Source: Salipiger mucosus DSM 16094 (lineage in GTDB: Bacteria; Pseudomonadota; Alphaproteobacteria; Rhodobacterales; Rhodobacteraceae). From it: 64,000 bases of DNA. Below the pieces are notes generated by a model, which made no database searches, was not told the origin of the DNA, and saw nothing but the letters and a program-made list of their open reading frames with translations. This document shows, one piece after another, positions 8,839 to 17,757 of this stretch. How positions within the stretch are numbered: the stretch's first letter is position 1; every line of letters starts with the position of its first letter. The stretch is from NCBI RefSeq assembly GCF_000442255.1, contig NZ_KE557277.1, positions 274,836 through 338,835 of the forward strand, written 5' to 3'. Position numbers and translations under genes: made by a program.

Positions 8839-11382
8839 GTGTCTTCATTACTCAAGTTTTTCCGAATTTCATTCTTTCTTTTTGTCTACTTCATCTTTTG
8901 CATGATCGTGGTGGTCACAGCCCTCCAGGGGTGGCCCGTGGGTGGCCAAATGTTGTTCGCATTCGGTGCTCCTATCATTTTGGTCTGGTGGCAAGAAAAG
9001 CGGAGATCGCGGAAAGTCGCTGCAAAAGCGCCAGCCGGGGGAAGTTCCGAAACTCGAACATCGCGACCTGAGTCGGTGCCGCGCCCAAGTGCCTACGACA
9101 AGCGTATCGAGCGTGAGCGCGAACGAACTCGCGAAGCCATTGCGTCCAAAGCGCCGGCTGCCGTTCAAGCCTATTCCCCACCAAAGCAGGACTACGGTGA
9201 AATCGTTCGGGTTGGAAAGGCTGCGGCGCCGGCACTTGCGGCCCTCGCAGAACGAAACCAGCCCTCACGAGTGGCGTCGAACGCATCGACCCGATCAACG
9301 AAAAGCGGGTGGGTTCCGTCAAGCGAAGCTGCTAGCGTGGCCGGCCGCAACATCGGTGGGATGGTCTATGTCGGCACGCCTCCCTTGTTGAACACCTACG
9401 GGTATCGTGACAAATGCCGAGCCTATATCGATCCGTCCCTGTCGGTCGCACGCTCTGGAGCCGACAAAGATGGTGAAGGTATGCCCTACTGGCCGGGGTA
9501 CTCGGATATCTCACCTCAGTGCCGGGCGACCTACCTTAATTGGTTGGCCAGCGGGCGAAACGATGCCTCATATAACCCCGGGTACATGTTCATGTACTTT
9601 TATGGGCTGGAGCGACGCTTCTTCGTCGATCAGTCCAACGAAGATGCCAAGGATATCGTCCAGGAAGTCCGGCGGCTGCAGTCACTTTACCCTGACAACC
9701 ACTCCGTCAGGCGCTATTTGGGCGAGTTCCTCGACATTGCGATGCTTGCCGAAACCGACCTCGACGCTATCGAGCCGATTTTAGAGAGGGAGGGCTGGGA
9801 ACTTCCGTTCTCACTCAAATACGCAATCGGAGCTCGGATTGACAAAGGCGAGAACCTGACAGCTGACTGGTTGCTGAGTTGGTTCATCTGCCATCCGGAA
9901 ACAAACCTGAGAACTCCCGCGACGCGGTGTCGCGACGAGTTCGTCGCTCTTTTCCGTATGCGGTTTGATCGGCGTTTTCCTGATGGGCTCAAAGTTACAA
10001 AACCCCGGAAATCACTCACGGCATCCTATCGGGCCGCCTCCAGCGAGTTTCAGGGGGCCGCCAACCCAACCGTCGACGGCAAGCCGGTTCCCGATATTTC
10101 CGGCCTGCGCAAACCGGTTGAGATTGCCCAAGAGTTGGCTGACGAGGTGATGACCGACCTCGACAAGCTCAGTCGCTTCCTGGGCCGAAACCCTGATGGT
10201 CGCGGAAGCGTGGAAGCGCACGCCTTGCTACCCTCTGAACTGTGGGATGCCTTCCCATCAGAGGAAATGGACCGCTTGAAATCTTGGGCAAGCACTATCG
10301 TCGATCGGGGGGGATTGGTGCCGCTTGAGGAGGTGATCGGACGTCTGGAGGGAGAAACGAGCGAGAAGATCGGGAAACGGCAGATGACAGGAGCGGCCGA
10401 TGCGCTCGCCCGCCTCGGTTTCGGTCTGGCGCCCGACCCTCGATTTGCGCTCCGGTCGCCCAAGGCGGAGGAGCCTGTTGTCCTGTTCAGCCTGGGCGAA
10501 CCCATCGAAAGACTGGAGGAAGTTTCCGACAGCTATCGAAGCGCTCTGATTGGATTGGCACTTGGGTCGTTCGTTGCTCATGCGGATGGTCGCATCGCGG
10601 ATCCTGAACGCAGGGCACTGGAAGATCAGGTTTCTGCCGCGTCCCTCAGCGATCAGGAACGCCGCAGGCTGCTTGCAAACCTTGAATGGTTTCTGGCCGT
10701 GCCACCGGACATGACGCTTCTGCGGCGCAAACTGAAGGAGGTGGGCCAAGACAGCCAGGCCGCTATGCGGGCAGCGCTGGTTGGTGCAGCACATGCCGAT
10801 GGCATTATTCACTCCGACGAAGTTGCAAGCATCGAGAAAATCTACAAGGCTTTGGGTCTAGATCCTGCGCTTGCCTACTCAGACCTGCATGCTGGCGAAG
10901 TTGCGGATGGTCCTCGCACTGTTCGTGCCTCGAAACCGGGTCGTCCGGGCGAAGCGATACCCGATCTTGAGAAAGCCAGCGGACCGAAACTCGACGCTTC
11001 GCGGATCGCAGCAATCCGTTCGGACACCGAGCGCGTGTCGTCCGTTCTCGGTCAGATTTTCGACGTCGAAGAGGAAGAAAGTGGTGCCTCCACGCCTGAC
11101 TACCAAAGCCAGGTGGCAGGGCTTGACCCGAAACACGGCGCCCTTGTCCTCGAAGTACTTACTCGGGAGCATTGGTCTGAGACCGAGTTCGAGAAGATCT
11201 GCGCCTCGCATGGATTGATGGCATCCGGGGCTTTGGAGGTCGTGAATGAATGGGCTTTTGAGACCTACGATGAAGCGCTGCTCGACGAGTATGATGGATA
11301 TGACGTGTCTCCGGAGATTGCGGAGGCGGTAAAAGAAAAGATGAGTGCGGAGGGCAGGGATGTCGAAGTTGAAACCACGTGA
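8839..11382 (+). CDS. sngA: TerB-domain membrane-anchored protein, Shango defence component A
   Basis: 847 residues from the GTG at 8839, chosen because GGGGGAGGGG ends about seven bases upstream; a GTG at 8815 would add eight residues. Two hydrophobic helices at the N-terminus anchor it in the membrane. After a charged linker, residues ~170-480 form a TerB-N domain (GMVYVGTPPLLN, YNPGYMFMYFYGLERRFF). A TerB core follows at ~560-685, with two HADG motifs (AHADGRIADPE, AHADGIIHSDE) that bind divalent metal. A TerB-C domain occupies the last ~130 residues (LDPKHGALVLEVLTREHWSE). The same order TerB protein, ATPase, helicase defines Shango, shown to protect against phages. It probably serves as sensor/effector at the membrane. 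It overlaps the next gene by 23 bases, an operon. Confidence 0.85.
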   Translation: MSSLLKFFRISFFLFVYFIFCMIVVVTALQGWPVGGQMLFAFGAPIILVWWQEKRRSRKVAAKAPAGGSSETRTSRPESVPRPSAYDKRIERERERTREAIASKAPAAVQAYSPPKQDYGEIVRVGKAAAPALAALAERNQPSRVASNASTRSTKSGWVPSSEAASVAGRNIGGMVYVGTPPLLNTYGYRDKCRAYIDPSLSVARSGADKDGEGMPYWPGYSDISPQCRATYLNWLASGRNDASYNPGYMFMYFYGLERRFFVDQSNEDAKDIVQEVRRLQSLYPDNHSVRRYLGEFLDIAMLAETDLDAIEPILEREGWELPFSLKYAIGARIDKGENLTADWLLSWFICHPETNLRTPATRCRDEFVALFRMRFDRRFPDGLKVTKPRKSLTASYRAASSEFQGAANPTVDGKPVPDISGLRKPVEIAQELADEVMTDLDKLSRFLGRNPDGRGSVEAHALLPSELWDAFPSEEMDRLKSWASTIVDRGGLVPLEEVIGRLEGETSEKIGKRQMTGAADALARLGFGLAPDPRFALRSPKAEEPVVLFSLGEPIERLEEVSDSYRSALIGLALGSFVAHADGRIADPERRALEDQVSAASLSDQERRRLLANLEWFLAVPPDMTLLRRKLKEVGQDSQAAMRAALVGAAHADGIIHSDEVASIEKIYKALGLDPALAYSDLHAGEVADGPRTVRASKPGRPGEAIPDLEKASGPKLDASRIAAIRSDTERVSSVLGQIFDVEEEESGASTPDYQSQVAGLDPKHGALVLEVLTREHWSETEFEKICASHGLMASGALEVVNEWAFETYDEALLDEYDGYDVSPEIAEAVKEKMSAEGRDVEVETT

Positions 11383-12667
11383 ACGCGATGCAATCGTACA
11401 GGCGCTTCGGGCCGGGGTCGTGCCCAAGCTCGGCCTGCGTCACATCCAGGTCGGCCGCGTCCGCGAGATTGAAGAGCTCGTCAAGGACATGGACCGGATA
11501 TCCGATGGCGGATCGGCGATCCGGTTCATCATCGGAGAATACGGATCGGGCAAGACGTTCTTCATGAATCTGATCCGTCTTGTCGCGCTTGAAAAGGGTC
11601 TGGTGGTGATGTTCGCGGACCTGGCGCCCGACCGGCGCATTCACGCGACCGGCGGGCAAGCCCGAGGCCTCTATGCAGAGATGGCCCGAAACCTGTCGAC
11701 ACGGACAAAGCCAGATGGCGGGGCCTTGGCCAGCGTGGTGGAGCGGTTTGTCAGCCAGGGACACCGCGATGCTGAGGAACGCGATGCGCCCACGGGGTCT
11801 GTCATTCGTGAACGCCTTGGTCACTTCGAAGAGCTCACCGGGGGGTTTGAATTCGCAGAGGTGATCCGGCGATATTGGGAAGGCCATGAGACCGGCGACG
11901 ACGAGTTGAAATCCGCTGCCTTGAGATGGCTGCGTGGTGAATTCGCCACACGCACCGACGCGCGCAAGGCGCTTGGAGTGCGAACGATCATCGACGATAC
12001 CAGTGTCTATGACCATCTGAAGCTGATGTCGGCATTCGTGTGTGAAGCCGGTTACAAAGGCTTGCTCGTCGGCCTCGACGAGATGGTGAACCTCTACAAG
12101 CTGACCTCGTCGCAGGCTCGCAATGCAAACTACGAACAGATCCTCCGGATCCTGAATGATGTGCTGCAGGGCAGTGCCGAGAACCTCGGATTTCTCATGG
12201 GCGGCACACCGGAATTCCTGATGAACACCCGTCGAGGGCTTTACAGCTACGAGGCCCTCCAGTCGCGTTTGGCCGAGAACACCTTCGCGCGAGACGGATT
12301 GGTCGACCTTTCAGGGCCCGTTGTCCGGCTGGCCAGCCTGACCCCTGAAGACCTCTTCGTTCTTTTGGCCAACGTTCGGCGGATCATGCAGGACGACGCC
12401 GGTGCTTTGCCGGACGACGCGCTGGAGGCCTTCATGGCACATTGTTCGGATCGGATCGGCGAGGCGTATTTCCGGACACCGCGCAATACGGTGACGGCCT
12501 TCGTGAACCTGCTTTCCGTGCTCGAGCAAAACCCCGGTGTCGAATGGAGCGATCTGATCGAAAAGATCGAGGTTTCCGAAGACCGCGGCGAAGACATGAC
12601 CGAGGTCGACGAGTCCACTGGTGCCGAAACCACCGGTGACGATGATCTGATCAGCTTCAAGCTCTGA
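11360..12667 (+). CDS. sngB: BREX-type ATP-binding protein (DUF2791), Shango component B
   Basis: 435 residues starting MSKLKPRERDAIVQALRAG inside the end of the preceding gene. Walker A is IGEYGSGKTFFMN (about residues 58-70), Walker B is LLVGLDEMVNLY (about 235-246), and the sensor region reads LGFLMGGTPEFL. These match the DUF2791/BREX-system ATP-binding domain family of STAND-like P-loop ATPases. In Shango the ATPase links the TerB protein to the helicase; all three are required in tested systems. The acidic C-terminus (EDRGEDMTEVDESTG) is probably disordered. An alternative assignment to BREX is unlikely because no pglX/pglZ gene is near. Confidence 0.85.
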   Translation: MSKLKPRERDAIVQALRAGVVPKLGLRHIQVGRVREIEELVKDMDRISDGGSAIRFIIGEYGSGKTFFMNLIRLVALEKGLVVMFADLAPDRRIHATGGQARGLYAEMARNLSTRTKPDGGALASVVERFVSQGHRDAEERDAPTGSVIRERLGHFEELTGGFEFAEVIRRYWEGHETGDDELKSAALRWLRGEFATRTDARKALGVRTIIDDTSVYDHLKLMSAFVCEAGYKGLLVGLDEMVNLYKLTSSQARNANYEQILRILNDVLQGSAENLGFLMGGTPEFLMNTRRGLYSYEALQSRLAENTFARDGLVDLSGPVVRLASLTPEDLFVLLANVRRIMQDDAGALPDDALEAFMAHCSDRIGEAYFRTPRNTVTAFVNLLSVLEQNPGVEWSDLIEKIEVSEDRGEDMTEVDESTGAETTGDDDLISFKL

Positions 12668-12672
12668 CGCCG

Positions 12673-14856
12673 ATGAGCAGTGCGTTCGACAAACTGGCGA
12701 GGCCTGTGCAGAAATGGATACGCCTGCAAGGATGGCGCGAGCTTCGCGACATCCAGGCGCGATCCATCCAGACGATCTGCGAGACCGATGCCGACTTGAT
12801 CGTTGCGGCTTCCACGGCGGGCGGAAAGACCGAGGCAGCGTTCCTGCCTTTGATTTCGCAGGTGTTTGACGAACCGTTCGACGGCACCGGCTTCGACCTG
12901 CTTTATATCGGTCCGCTGAAAGCCTTGATCACGGACCAGGCCATGCGGCTGGAGGGCATCTGCCAGGAAGCAGAGCTGCCGGTTGTTCCATGGCACGGGG
13001 ATGTTTCTCAATCGATCAAGACGCGCGCGCTGAAATCTCCAAAAGGGATCCTGCTGATAACTCCAGAGTCCCTTGAGGCACTGTTCATTCGTCGCGGTTT
13101 GGAAATTAGCCGCCTGTTTGGGGCCACGCGCGCGGTTGTTGTCGATGAGTTGCACACGGTTCTAGATAGCGAACGCGGTGTCCAGCTCCGTTCGTTGCTC
13201 ACAAGGCTCGAGCTCACGATAAAGCGCCCAATCCGTCGGATAGGTCTGTCAGCTACGCTGGGCGACATGGACCTCGCCAAGGCCTATCTTCGCCCTGACG
13301 CTGCAAACGCTGTCCAGCTCATAGAAGCAGATGGCGGCGAGGCTGAATTGAGGCTCCAGCTTCGCGGCTACGTATCAGGCGATGAGGACGAAAACAGCCC
13401 ATCCGCAACGCATGCCATCGCAGCCCATCTGTTCAAGCACCTTCGAGGCAGCGACAACCTCGTCTTCGCTGGGGCGAGGCAACGAGTCGAGATCTATGCA
13501 GATCGGCTGCGGGAACTCTGCGAGAGGGAACATCTGCCGCAGGAATTCTATCCTCACCACGCTAGCCTCTCCCGCGAACACCGAGACTTCGTGGAACGCC
13601 GCTTAAAGGACGCCGCAAAGCCGACAACTGCCGTCTGCACGTCGACGCTCGAGCTTGGAATCGACATCGGTGATGTGACCTGCGTGGCCCAAATCGGCGC
13701 GCCATTCAGCGTCGCCGCGTTGCGACAACGTCTCGGCCGGTCCGGCCGACGCGAGGGACAGCCAGCCGTCTTGCGGCAGTATGCCGTCGAGACTCAGTTG
13801 ACGCCAGAAAGCAGCTTCGTTGATCGACTTCGCCTTGGATTGATCCGGTCTATCGCGATGATAGACCTGTTGCTTGAGGGCTGGTGCGAACCGGCAAGAC
13901 CGCAGGCGCTTCATCTTTCGACGCTCGTCCATCAGATATTGTCGGTCATAGCACAACGCGGCGGTGCTTCTGCCAGTGTGGTCTACAGTATCCTGTGTCG
14001 CGAGGGCCCCTTTCGCAAGGTCACAACCGAAGTGTTCGCAGATGTGTTGCGTTCGATCGGTCATACCGAAACCGGTTTGATCGAACAGTCCGGAAGCGGA
14101 CTGCTACTCTTGGGACCTGCAGGCGAAAAGCTGGTCGAACACTACAGCTTCTACGCAGTGTTTAAGACGCCTGAGGAATTCCGCTTGGTAGCAGAAGGGA
14201 GGGATCTTGGGACCCTGCCGATCGACAATGTTCTTGCCCCAGGGATGCTTCTGATTTTCTCTGGGCGGCGGTGGGTGGTTCAGGAAATCCATGACCGCGA
14301 GAAGGTGATCATGGTCAAGCCCGCGAAAGCGGGCGTGCCTCCCGTCTTTGGCGGTGATCCAGGTGACATTCATGACAAGGTGATTGATCGAATGTTCGCA
14401 GTGCTCGAAGGAGGCACCCAACCGGCATACATGGACGCGGCTTCTCTAAAGATGCTGGCCGAAGCGCGTGCACATTATGACCAACTTGGGTTTCGAGCCA
14501 CGAATATCCAGGCTCTCGGCGAGCGTACATCGATCATCGCAACGCGAGTGGGGACGGTTAAGACGTCAACCCTGGCGCTCGCACTTAGAAGTGAGGGATT
14601 TTCAGTCGAGCAGCATGACGGGTTTCTGCTGGTGGAGGTCGGGGATGAAACACCCGATCTTCGAGGGCTGCTGGCCGATATTCGATCCGGCGAACCTGTC
14701 GACCTGTTCGCGGGAGCAGGAAACCTGATGTCGGAGAAGTTTCATCCATATCTTTCTAGCGCGCTTTTAGTTCTGGATGCAGCATCCTCAAAGTTGTCGG
14801 TACAAGCGCTTCCCGATGTGGTCGCAGCTATTGTCCGAAAAGGATCCTTCAATTGA
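12673..14856 (+). CDS. sngC: DEAD/DEAH-box helicase, Shango component C
   Basis: 727 residues beginning five bases after the ATPase stop. Superfamily 2 helicase motifs are in order: Q-like RDIQARSIQTI, Walker A AASTAGGKTEAAF (~45-57), Walker B VVVDELHTVLD (DELH at ~155), motif III SATLGD, then in the second RecA domain STLELGIDIGDV and motif VI RQRLGRSGRREGQ. The layout resembles Lhr-type helicases. The ~300-residue C-terminal part is not obviously homologous to known nucleases. As the third Shango gene it is expected to act on phage nucleic acid. About 90 bases after its stop an IS3 element has inserted, leaving the operon intact. Confidence 0.87.
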   Translation: MSSAFDKLARPVQKWIRLQGWRELRDIQARSIQTICETDADLIVAASTAGGKTEAAFLPLISQVFDEPFDGTGFDLLYIGPLKALITDQAMRLEGICQEAELPVVPWHGDVSQSIKTRALKSPKGILLITPESLEALFIRRGLEISRLFGATRAVVVDELHTVLDSERGVQLRSLLTRLELTIKRPIRRIGLSATLGDMDLAKAYLRPDAANAVQLIEADGGEAELRLQLRGYVSGDEDENSPSATHAIAAHLFKHLRGSDNLVFAGARQRVEIYADRLRELCEREHLPQEFYPHHASLSREHRDFVERRLKDAAKPTTAVCTSTLELGIDIGDVTCVAQIGAPFSVAALRQRLGRSGRREGQPAVLRQYAVETQLTPESSFVDRLRLGLIRSIAMIDLLLEGWCEPARPQALHLSTLVHQILSVIAQRGGASASVVYSILCREGPFRKVTTEVFADVLRSIGHTETGLIEQSGSGLLLLGPAGEKLVEHYSFYAVFKTPEEFRLVAEGRDLGTLPIDNVLAPGMLLIFSGRRWVVQEIHDREKVIMVKPAKAGVPPVFGGDPGDIHDKVIDRMFAVLEGGTQPAYMDAASLKMLAEARAHYDQLGFRATNIQALGERTSIIATRVGTVKTSTLALALRSEGFSVEQHDGFLLVEVGDETPDLRGLLADIRSGEPVDLFAGAGNLMSEKFHPYLSSALLVLDAASSKLSVQALPDVVAAIVRKGSFN

Positions 14857-15013
14857 ACGCTACGTCCGCCCCACATCTGCTGTCTTCGCTAGTAAGGCCG
14901 TTTCTGCCCCAAGGATTTGACGCAAAGAGAGGTGGCTCGGGAAATCTGAACAGTTAAGTTAGGTGGATTTTCTGCTCCCAATCCGGCAGCTTTGCCGGGA
15001 CGAAGGAGCGAAG

Positions 15014-15325
15014 ATGACAAGACGACCGAGACGGAACCATAGCCCCGCTTTCAATGCGAAAGTCGCGCTGGCGGCGCTGAAGGGCGACAGGACGATGAGC
15101 GAGCTGGCGACGCAGTTCGACCTGCATCCGAACCAGATCAAGCAGTGGAAGGATCAGCTTCTGGACGGTGTCTCCGACGTGTTCGACGACAAGCCGAAGG
15201 CGGCGAAGGAGCCGGAGATCGACGTCACATCCCTGCATGCGAAGATCGGCCAGCTGACGCTGGAAAATGATTTTTTAGAGGGAGCGCTCGCCAAGGCCGG
15301 TCTCCTGCCGAGCGCAAAGAAATGA
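15014..15325 (+). CDS. IS3-family transposase OrfA
   Basis: 103 residues starting MTRRPRRNHSPAFNAKVALA, with GAAGGAGCG upstream as ribosome-binding site. An upstream GTG frame to 14963 was rejected. It contains the helix-turn-helix typical of IS3 OrfA (ATQFDLHPNQIKQWKDQLL), followed by a leucine-zipper-like stretch (LHAKIGQLTLENDFLEGAL) used for OrfA/OrfAB multimerisation. Its stop overlaps the OrfB start as ATGA, so OrfB could be made by translational coupling or frameshifting. Confidence 0.9.
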   Translation: MTRRPRRNHSPAFNAKVALAALKGDRTMSELATQFDLHPNQIKQWKDQLLDGVSDVFDDKPKAAKEPEIDVTSLHAKIGQLTLENDFLEGALAKAGLLPSAKK

Positions 15326-16152
15326 CAGATCGCACCCACAGGCTGAGCCTGACACGGCAAGCCGAACTTCTGGGGATCAGCCGTGGCAGCCTCTATTATG
15401 CGCCGCGCCCGGTCAGCGCGGGCGACCTCAAGCTGATGCGCCGGATCGACGAATTGCACATGGACTACCCGTTCGCGGGCAGCCGGATGATGAAGGGTCT
15501 CCTGCGCCAGGAAGGCTTTCCCACAGGGCGGCTGCACGTGGCCACGCTGATGAAGCAGATGGGCATCGAGGCCTTGTATCGCAGGCCCAACACGTCGAAA
15601 CCGGCGCCTGGCCACAAGGTCCACCCGTATCTGCTGAGGAAGCTGGCGGTGACCCGGCCCAACCAGGTCTGGGCCACGGATATCACCTATATCCCGATGG
15701 CTCGGGGCTTCGTTTACCTGGTGGCAGTCGTCGACTGGTTCAGCCGCAAGGTGCTGAGTTGGCGGCTCTCGGTCACGCTGGAAACCGGCCCCTGCGTGGA
15801 GGCGCTGAACGAGGCCCTCGTCCGACACGGAGCGCCCGAGATCATGAACAGCGATCAGGGCAGCCAGTTTACCTCCAACGACTTCATCAAGGCGCTGAAG
15901 GACGCCGGGATCCGGATCAGCATGGACGGCAAGGGCGCCTGGCGCGACAACGTCTTCGTCGAGCGCCTGTGGCGGTCCATCAAATACGAAGAGGTCTACC
16001 TGCGCGCCTATGACAGCGTCTCGGACGCCCGCGAAAGCCTCGGCCGGTATCTGACCTTCTACAACACCAGGCGGCCGCATTCATCGCTGGACGGGCAGAC
16101 CCCCGATCAGGCACATACCAACACGCCCCGGCCAATCCCGGTCGCGGCATAA
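15322..16152 (+). CDS. IS3-family transposase OrfB (DDE integrase catalytic subunit)
   Basis: 276 residues. The N-terminal HTH_21 region (LLGISRGSLYYAPRP, YPFAGSRMMKGLL) precedes an rve integrase core. The first acidic residue is in VWATDITYIPM, the second in MNSDQGSQFTS, and the glutamate is in NVFVERLWRSIKYEEVYLRAY, giving a full DDE triad. The C-terminal FYNTRRPHSSLDGQTP motif is intact. The protein looks functional. Confidence 0.93.
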   Translation: MTDRTHRLSLTRQAELLGISRGSLYYAPRPVSAGDLKLMRRIDELHMDYPFAGSRMMKGLLRQEGFPTGRLHVATLMKQMGIEALYRRPNTSKPAPGHKVHPYLLRKLAVTRPNQVWATDITYIPMARGFVYLVAVVDWFSRKVLSWRLSVTLETGPCVEALNEALVRHGAPEIMNSDQGSQFTSNDFIKALKDAGIRISMDGKGAWRDNVFVERLWRSIKYEEVYLRAYDSVSDARESLGRYLTFYNTRRPHSSLDGQTPDQAHTNTPRPIPVAA

Positions 16153-16186
16153 CCGAGCGGGGAATCCACTTAGGAAACGGCTCGAC

Positions 16187-16585
16187 ACTGCTCAAGCAAA
16201 CCGAGCCACCTCTAACATCAAGCGCGTTTGTCTCCGTCTCAGGCGACATGCGCCCCTTAAGCCGCACCCCAGACGCAGCCGTCACCCCAACCACCAGCGT
16301 ACTTTCCCCATAGGATGATCCAAGACCCCGCGGCTTCCTCCTTCCGAGGTTTGTCAACGTGGGCCGCCACCTCATGGCCGCCACCGTCACGCCGCGGCCC
16401 ACATCGAAAAACCTTCAGGGAAGCGGACGCTCGCTGCGTGTTGCACGAACGGCCGCTAAGCGCAGGTTGGAGAAGATAGGCATATCTTTTTGACAAGGCC
16501 GAGTAGCGCGGCGTCACGATGCGACGACGAGGCCTCCGTAGACCTTTGCGACTTCTTTCTCCCAAGCCTGATTGAACCAAGTCAT
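16187..16585. other. Intergenic; contains the displaced 3' tail of the drt2 reverse transcriptase
   Basis: Between the IS3 and IS5 elements. Bases 16582-16585 (TCAT) are the left target duplication of the IS5 copy. Reading the minus strand from 16585 down to 16514 continues the reverse transcriptase frame that was cut by the IS. It encodes TWFNQAWEKEVAKVYGGL plus four residues, then stops at 16514. The remaining ~330 bases show no gene I can support. Confidence 0.6.
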
Positions 16586-17757
16586 GGAAGGTCTGAACTA
16601 CGGCTTCGGCTTCGCCGACATCCGGCCATCCGGGCTGTGAAATCGGTGCGTGAGCCCGAGGCGCATTTGATTTCGCCGGATTTGGCATTGTTGAGGCCCC
16701 GAAACGGGGTCCTCGGACAGAGTCCGGCTCATACCATCAGCTTCCGTCGTACGAGGAACAGGTTGCCGAGGGCGAACAGCGTGAAGAGTTGCGCGCGGTT
16801 CTTCGCGAGGCCACAGTAGCGGGTCTTCAGATACCCGAATTGGCGCTTGAGCACGCGGAATGGATGCTCCACCCGCGCCCGCACCATCGCGATAATCCGA
16901 TTGATGTGCTCGTCGATGGGGTCCAGCGCAGCGCCCTTCGGCGCCTTCCGCATGACGCCCCAGAACTTGTCCGGGCCGGAGAAATGGGCCTCGCGCGCAG
17001 CGCTGACATAGCCCTTGTCCGCCCACACCGACGTCTCCTCGCCATGGAGGAGCTCATCCCAGACCTGGCTGTCATGCACCTTCGCCGTGGTGGTCTCGAG
17101 GCTATGCACGATGCCGCTCTCGGCATCGACGCCAACGTGCGCCTTCATCCCGAAGAACCAGTCATTGCCCTTCTTCGTTGACGACATCTCCGGATCGCGC
17201 GCCCCGGCTTCGTTCTTGGTCGAGGACGGCGCGTCGATGATCGTCGCATCGACCAGTGTGCCCGAGCGCAGCGTGATGCCCTGATCGGCCAGATGTTTGT
17301 TCACTTCAACGAACAAACGCTCCGTCAGCGCGTGCTTCTCCAGCAGGTGTCTGAAGTTCAGGATCGTCGTCTCATCCGGGACACGATCATCACCGAGTTC
17401 GATGCCTGCGAACCGGCGCATGGACTCGCTGTCGTAGAGCATCTCCTCAGCCATGGGATCGCTCAGCGCATACCATTGCTGCAGGAAATACACCCGCAGC
17501 ATCGTCTCCAGTGGCATCGGCGGCCGACCGCCCTTCGGCCCGACCTTCGGATAATGAGGCTCGATCAGCGCCAGCAGACGCATCCAAGGCACCACCGCGT
17601 CCATCTCCGCGAGAAACTTCTCACGCCGGGTCTGCTTCTTCTTCATCGCGTGGCGGAGACCGGGAAACGCAGGTTGCTTGGGCATCGGTGGGCATCCTTC
17701 TTCGTCTCGCCCAGTCTACCTCAACCCGGCCAAGGCGCGAGGTTTTTCAGACTCTCC
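16586..17757 (-). mobile_element. IS5-family insertion sequence, copy 1
   Basis: 1172-bp element with imperfect terminal repeats (ends GGAAGGTCTGAAC and, on the other strand, GGAGAGTCTGAAA) and a 4-bp target duplication TCAT at 16582-16585 and 17758-17761. The duplication length and the size fit the IS5 subgroup. It carries one transposase gene on the minus strand. A nearly identical copy in opposite orientation is at 34759-35930. This copy interrupts the C-terminal coding end of the reverse transcriptase. Confidence 0.93.
16729..17685 (-). CDS. IS5-family transposase
   Basis: 318 residues starting MPKQPAFPGLRHAMKKKQTR. It has the IS5 N-terminal domain (PMPLETMLRVYFLQQWYALSD), a DDE_Tnp_1 core (VDATIIDAPSSTKN for the first aspartate, VWADKGYVSAAREA for the second, and ARVEHPFRVLKRQFGY with the Y-(2)-R-(3)-E-type C1 signature region). 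Compared with the second copy it differs at one internal residue, YCGLAK versus YRGLAK, and at the last residue. The protein is full length and probably active. Confidence 0.95.
   Translation of the reverse strand: MPKQPAFPGLRHAMKKKQTRREKFLAEMDAVVPWMRLLALIEPHYPKVGPKGGRPPMPLETMLRVYFLQQWYALSDPMAEEMLYDSESMRRFAGIELGDDRVPDETTILNFRHLLEKHALTERLFVEVNKHLADQGITLRSGTLVDATIIDAPSSTKNEAGARDPEMSSTKKGNDWFFGMKAHVGVDAESGIVHSLETTTAKVHDSQVWDELLHGEETSVWADKGYVSAAREAHFSGPDKFWGVMRKAPKGAALDPIDEHINRIIAMVRARVEHPFRVLKRQFGYLKTRYCGLAKNRAQLFTLFALGNLFLVRRKLMV

Larger units (their letters stand above)
14947..16186 (+). mobile_element. IS3-family insertion sequence
   Basis: Two overlapping transposase genes in the same direction lie between imperfect terminal inverted repeats. 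The left end carries TTAGGTGGATTTT just after TGAACAGTTAAG. The right end, read inward on the other strand, has CGAGCCGTTTCCTAAGTGGATT. The outermost bases are uncertain by a few nucleotides, and no convincing target duplication is visible. The element sits directly downstream of the Shango operon. Confidence 0.75.

Noticed and set aside
12673-14856. BREX, Hachiman or DISARM helicase
   Set aside because: No pglX, pglZ, brxA/B or methyltransferase gene is adjacent. The TerB-ATPase-helicase trio explains the locus without leftovers.
16257-16688. A minus-strand open frame crossing the left IS5 end
   Set aside because: It mixes IS terminal sequence and intergenic DNA. Only the 16514-16585 part has meaning, as the displaced end of drt2 in another frame.
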